From a bacterium (lineage in GTDB: Bacteria > Chloroflexota > Chloroflexia > Thermomicrobiales > UBA6265), in NCBI GenBank assembly GCA_029977305.1, contig JAPOLF010000064.1:1-10337 (forward strand): DNA of 10,337 nucleotides. Direction: 5' to 3'. The position numbers and the translations under genes are program-made. This document shows positions 7,595 through 10,337 of this stretch, piece after piece (position 1 is the stretch's first letter; every line of letters begins with the position of its first letter). Below the pieces are notes generated by a model. The model was not told where the DNA came from. It saw only the letters and a program-made list of their open reading frames with translations, and made no database searches.

Positions 7595-8103
7595 TGACAG
7601 CAGCGTTGCCGCTCTACCGCATCGTTGCCACCTCCTCGCCTGAGGACGCACTCTGGGAGCAGGTCGTGGCCCTTCGATTGCAGGTGTTCGCCGGCGAGCA
7701 GGGCATCGCCGACGTGCAGGCGAGCGACGCTGATGACCTCACGGGGGTCCACGCGCTCGCCATCGACGACGATGCCGAGGTCCCAACGTTGATCGGTGCC
7801 GGACGCATCACCTTTCGGCATCGCGGGCGCAATGAGGCGCTCATCGCGTGGGTCGTCACCGATCCCGGCCGGAGGAAGCAAGGTGTTGGCACCGGCGTGA
7901 TGCAAGCGTTGATCGCCGAGGCCGACGCGCGGGGCATCGAGGAGACGCTGCTCGCTGCACAGGCACACGCCACCGACTTCTACCGCGCGCTCGGATTCAG
8001 CCCGATCGGCCGACCCTATGAATCCAGCGGCATACCGCACCAGTGGATGTCACGCCCCCTGCCCCGCCGGCGTGGACTGCTCGGACGCGTCTTCTCGTCC
8101 TAG
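7594..8103 (+). CDS. GNAT-family N-acetyltransferase (ElaA/YjcF-like)
   Basis: The 169-aa product is a GNAT acetyltransferase that would transfer acetyl from acetyl-CoA to an unknown acceptor. LRLQVFAGEQGI at 27-38 matches the N-terminal helix signature of ElaA/YjcF-like proteins. Motif A with the acetyl-CoA pyrophosphate loop is RKQGVGTG at 94-101, followed by the FYRALGF helix-strand at 129-135 and the C-terminal ESSGIPHQWM at 143-152 typical of this subgroup. A basic tail (PRRRGLLGR) ends the protein. The ATG at 7594 shares its A with the argH stop (TGATG); GTG at 7591 is an alternative. The tight coupling to argH raises the idea of a role in arginine synthesis, such as glutamate N-acetylation, but the sequence does not show it. 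Its stop codon overlaps the upp stop on the other strand. Confidence 0.88.
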   Translation: MTAALPLYRIVATSSPEDALWEQVVALRLQVFAGEQGIADVQASDADDLTGVHALAIDDDAEVPTLIGAGRITFRHRGRNEALIAWVVTDPGRRKQGVGTGVMQALIAEADARGIEETLLAAQAHATDFYRALGFSPIGRPYESSGIPHQWMSRPLPRRRGLLGRVFSS

Positions 8104-8738
8104 AGCGTGCCGAACATGCGGTCGCCGGCATCGCCGAGACCCGGCACGATGTAGGCGTCGGCGTTCAACTGCCGATCGAAGCGGGCGACGTGGATGATCA
8201 CATCAGGGTGCTGCTCCAATGCGGCGCGCACCCCTTCCGGTGCCGCCACGATCCCGATGAACACGATGCGCGGCGCTCCACAGGCCTTCAATGTCTCGAA
8301 CGCCGCGGTGGCTGATCCCCCTGTTGCCAGCATCGGATCGAGCACGATCACGAGATCCTCCTCGCACCGCTTCGGCAACTTGTTGTAATAGCTGACGGGT
8401 TGATGCGTCTGCTCATCGCGAAACAGGCCGAGATGCCGCACCACGGAACCAGGCAGGGCGTCGAGGGAGGCCGGAACCATCCCCAGACCCGCCCGCAAGA
8501 TCGGCACCAATGCCACCCGCGCATCGATCTCGAATCCCTCGGTGGATTCCAGCGGGGTGTCGTAGGTTACGCGCCGCACCGGGAGATCGGTGGTCGCCTC
8601 ATAGATCAGGAGCGAGGTGATCTCCGAGACGAGATCGCGAAAGGTCCGGGCATCGGTCATGCGATCGGAGAGGAGCCGCATCTTGTGCCGCAACAGCGGA
8701 TGCCCCGACACACGCAAATTGGGGAACTGGTCATCCAT
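8100..8738 (-). CDS. upp: Uracil phosphoribosyltransferase
   Basis: The 212-aa product salvages uracil by joining it to PRPP to give UMP. It has the family's usual length (about 208-212). Visible motifs are HPLLRHKM at 13-20, VPILRAGLGM at 78-87, the PRPP-binding loop VLDPMLATGGSA at 132-143, and the C-terminal uracil-binding YIVPGLGDAGDRMFGT at 196-211. ATG at 8738 is preceded by AGGTGA with six-base spacing, the same ribosome-binding sequence used by nurA. The gene stands alone on its strand, converging with the GNAT gene (three bases shared, both stops in one CTAG) and diverging from the VOC gene. No attenuator or PyrR-type hairpin was recognised in the short upstream region. Confidence 0.96.
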   Translation of the reverse strand: MDDQFPNLRVSGHPLLRHKMRLLSDRMTDARTFRDLVSEITSLLIYEATTDLPVRRVTYDTPLESTEGFEIDARVALVPILRAGLGMVPASLDALPGSVVRHLGLFRDEQTHQPVSYYNKLPKRCEEDLVIVLDPMLATGGSATAAFETLKACGAPRIVFIGIVAAPEGVRAALEQHPDVIIHVARFDRQLNADAYIVPGLGDAGDRMFGTL

Positions 8739-8843
8739 GATCGGTCACCTCTGACGATGGCGCTCCAATTGATTCCGTTTCGCCGGCCGAGCCCCTGCCC
8801 AGTGCGGCGGATGTGGACAGTTTGCACGCTCTGTGCGGCAATA

Positions 8844-8856
8844 GTCACATTGTGTC
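8844..8856. promoter_or_regulatory. Short palindrome in the upp/VOC divergent interval
   Basis: GTCACATTGTGTC is a near-perfect inverted repeat (CACA-T-TGTG core) lying nine bases before the AAGGAG ribosome-binding site of the VOC gene. It could be an operator or a chance match. No clear -35/-10 pair was found in the 140-base interval 8739-8878. Confidence 0.2.
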
Positions 8857-8878
8857 GATGTAGCAAGGAGTGTGCCGC

Positions 8879-9265
8879 TTGTCCCGCGTGAAGCGCCTCC
8901 AACACACCAGCGTCCCGATGCCTCCCGGCGGCAGTGACGCCGCACGCGCCTTCTACGGCGAAGCCCTCGGGATGCCCGAGATCCGCAAGCCGGATGGCCT
9001 TCGTGATCTCACCGTGGTGTGGTTCCGCGCCGGGGAGGATGGCGACGAGGTCCACTGCTTCGAAGACGCCACCGACGGTCCTCGCACCACCAGCCAACAC
9101 CTCTGCTTGGAGGTCGAAGACATCGACTGGTTCCGCGCGCAGCTGGCCGAGCGGGGCATCCCGACGGAGGAGACCGAGACCATTTACAACCGACCACGGT
9201 TTTTCGTTCGCGATCCCTTCGGCAACCGCGTGGAGCTGACCCAAATCCTGGGGGACTTCGTCTAA
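8879..9265 (+). CDS. VOC/glyoxalase superfamily protein
   Basis: The 128-aa product has the paired beta-alpha-beta-beta-beta fold expected of the vicinal-oxygen-chelate superfamily. The first module begins with RLQHTSVPMP (H9) and FYGEALGM; the second begins with SQHLCLEVEDID (H74) and ends with FFVRDPFGNRVEL (E119), the usual DPxGNxxEL motif. H9, H74 and E119 are plausible metal ligands, with H59 or E62 as a fourth. It could be a lyase, dioxygenase or isomerase on a small metabolite; the substrate cannot be read from sequence. The TTG at 8879 is preferred because AAGGAG lies eight bases upstream. The GTG at 8870 overlaps that ribosome-binding site, and GTG at 8888 is too distant. The aldehyde dehydrogenase gene follows after 47 bases and is probably cotranscribed. 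Confidence 0.85.
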   Translation: MSRVKRLQHTSVPMPPGGSDAARAFYGEALGMPEIRKPDGLRDLTVVWFRAGEDGDEVHCFEDATDGPRTTSQHLCLEVEDIDWFRAQLAERGIPTEETETIYNRPRFFVRDPFGNRVELTQILGDFV

Positions 9266-9312
9266 CCACCGATCACTCGTTCGACCCGCACCTGTATCAG
9301 AAAGGATTTCCC

Positions 9313-10337
9313 ATGGCCGCACCGGTCGACAAGATCACGTACACCTCGACCCCTGAGCAGATCCAGGCGATGCATGACGCCTTCGACGCCGCATTGCGCG
9401 ATGTCGAAAAGGAGTTCGGCAAGACCTACCCGATGGTGATCAACGGCAAGGAGCGGACCGCCGCCTCCACCTTCACCACGAAGGCGCCGGCCGATCACAC
9501 CAAGGTGCTCGGCACCTTCCAACTCGGCACCGCCAAGGATGTTGATGATGCCGTCGCCGCCGCCCGAGCCGCCTATCCGATCTGGTCGGGCATGGGCTGG
9601 GGGGAGCGGATCGCGATCATGCGCCGCGCCGCCGCGCTCGTGCGCGAGCGCAAGTTCCTGATCTCGGCCTTCCTCATCCACGAATGCGGCAAGAATCGTG
9701 TCGAGGCGATCGGCGAAGTCGAAGAGGCCGCCGACATGATTGACGAATACACCGCGCAGATCGAGGCGCACGGGGGATTCGTCACCAAGCTCGGTGCGCT
9801 CGATCCGGGTGAGCGGAACCGGTCGGTCCTGCGGCCGTTCGGCGTCTGGGCGGTCTTGGCGCCGTTCAACTTCCCGTTCGCGCTCTCGCTGGGGATGTCC
9901 TCCGGTGCGCTGCTCGCCGGTAACACCGTGGTCTTCAAGCCCGCGAGCCTGACGCCGATCGCCGGCTATGAGCTCTGCAAGATCTTCCACGACGCCGGCA
10001 TGCCGAAGGGGGTGTTCAACTTCATCACCGGACGCGGCGAGGACGTCGGCGAGCCGCTCGCCCTCCATCCGGGCGTCGACGGCATCATCTTCACTGGATC
10101 GAAAGAGGTTGGCTTTCGGATTTTCAAAGAGGCGGGACAGGAGTACACCAAGCCGGTGATCACCGAGCTCGGCGGCAAGAATCCGGTGATCGTCACCGCG
10201 AACGCCGATCTCGGGAAAGCGGTGGAGGGCGTTGCCCGCTCGGCCTTCGGCTTCTCGGGACAGAAGTGCTCCGCATGCTCACGCGTGTATGTCGAGCGCC
10301 CGGTCTATGACGAATTCATGGACCGACTCACCGTGCG
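9313..10337 (+). CDS. rocA: Aldehyde dehydrogenase, probably 1-pyrroline-5-carboxylate dehydrogenase, 5' part (gene runs off the right edge)
   Basis: The first 341 residues of an NAD(P)-dependent aldehyde dehydrogenase are present with no stop. Catalytic elements are intact: PFNFPFA at 184-190 (N186), FKPAS at 208-212, FTGS at 260-263 at the nucleotide fold, ELGGKNP at 285-291 (general base E285) and GQKCSACSR at 316-324 (nucleophile C319). The GQKCSACSR form, the MSSGALLAGNT segment and the N-terminal FGKTYPMVINGKE are characteristic of P5C dehydrogenases, which oxidise glutamate semialdehyde to glutamate in proline or arginine breakdown. About 170-200 residues are missing beyond the edge, so this assignment is weaker than the family call. 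The ATG at 9313 has AAAGGA six bases upstream. A proline dehydrogenase gene nearby, outside the window, would support the function. Other aldehyde dehydrogenases of the same class remain possible. Confidence 0.85.
   Translation, partial: MAAPVDKITYTSTPEQIQAMHDAFDAALRDVEKEFGKTYPMVINGKERTAASTFTTKAPADHTKVLGTFQLGTAKDVDDAVAAARAAYPIWSGMGWGERIAIMRRAAALVRERKFLISAFLIHECGKNRVEAIGEVEEAADMIDEYTAQIEAHGGFVTKLGALDPGERNRSVLRPFGVWAVLAPFNFPFALSLGMSSGALLAGNTVVFKPASLTPIAGYELCKIFHDAGMPKGVFNFITGRGEDVGEPLALHPGVDGIIFTGSKEVGFRIFKEAGQEYTKPVITELGGKNPVIVTANADLGKAVEGVARSAFGFSGQKCSACSRVYVERPVYDEFMDRLTV

Overview
The window is a compact, gene-dense, GC-rich stretch of bacterial chromosome with nine protein genes and no gap longer than about 140 bases. 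I found no RNA gene, CRISPR array, insertion sequence or long repeat. The housekeeping genes (argininosuccinate lyase, uracil phosphoribosyltransferase, an aldehyde dehydrogenase resembling 1-pyrroline-5-carboxylate dehydrogenase) are ordinary bacterial types. GC-rich codons, frequent GTG/TTG starts with clear Shine-Dalgarno sites, a twin-arginine secreted protein whose mature part begins near 'QSATP', and a NurA-HerA-Mre11 cluster together suggest Chloroflexota, perhaps Thermomicrobia-like. This placement is inference from style, not from a marker gene.

Region 1 (1-3930, minus strand) is a DNA double-strand-break end-processing operon transcribed right to left: nurA (nuclease), herA (hexameric DNA translocase), mre11 (nuclease, cut by the left window edge). 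Gaps are 7 to 27 bases. In archaea these proteins act with Rad50 in end resection, so a rad50/sbcC-like gene is expected just beyond the left edge. A recognisable promoter lies upstream of nurA, and its -10 element is covered by an imperfect palindrome resembling the Gram-positive LexA (SOS) box. This is the most interesting regulatory signal in the window.

Region 2 (3960-6008, minus strand) holds two envelope or carbohydrate-type genes: a secreted protein with an SH3b domain and a NodB-like (polysaccharide deacetylase) domain whose catalytic motifs are largely replaced, and an extended-SDR nucleotide-sugar epimerase/dehydratase.

Region 3 (6134-8103, plus strand) is argH followed by an overlapping GNAT acetyltransferase gene (TGATG junction). 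It diverges from the epimerase. The GNAT gene converges on upp (8100-8738, minus strand) so tightly that one CTAG supplies the stop codons of both.

Region 4 (8879-10337, plus strand) diverges from upp. It has a small VOC/glyoxalase-superfamily protein and then an aldehyde dehydrogenase, best read as P5C dehydrogenase, running off the right edge.
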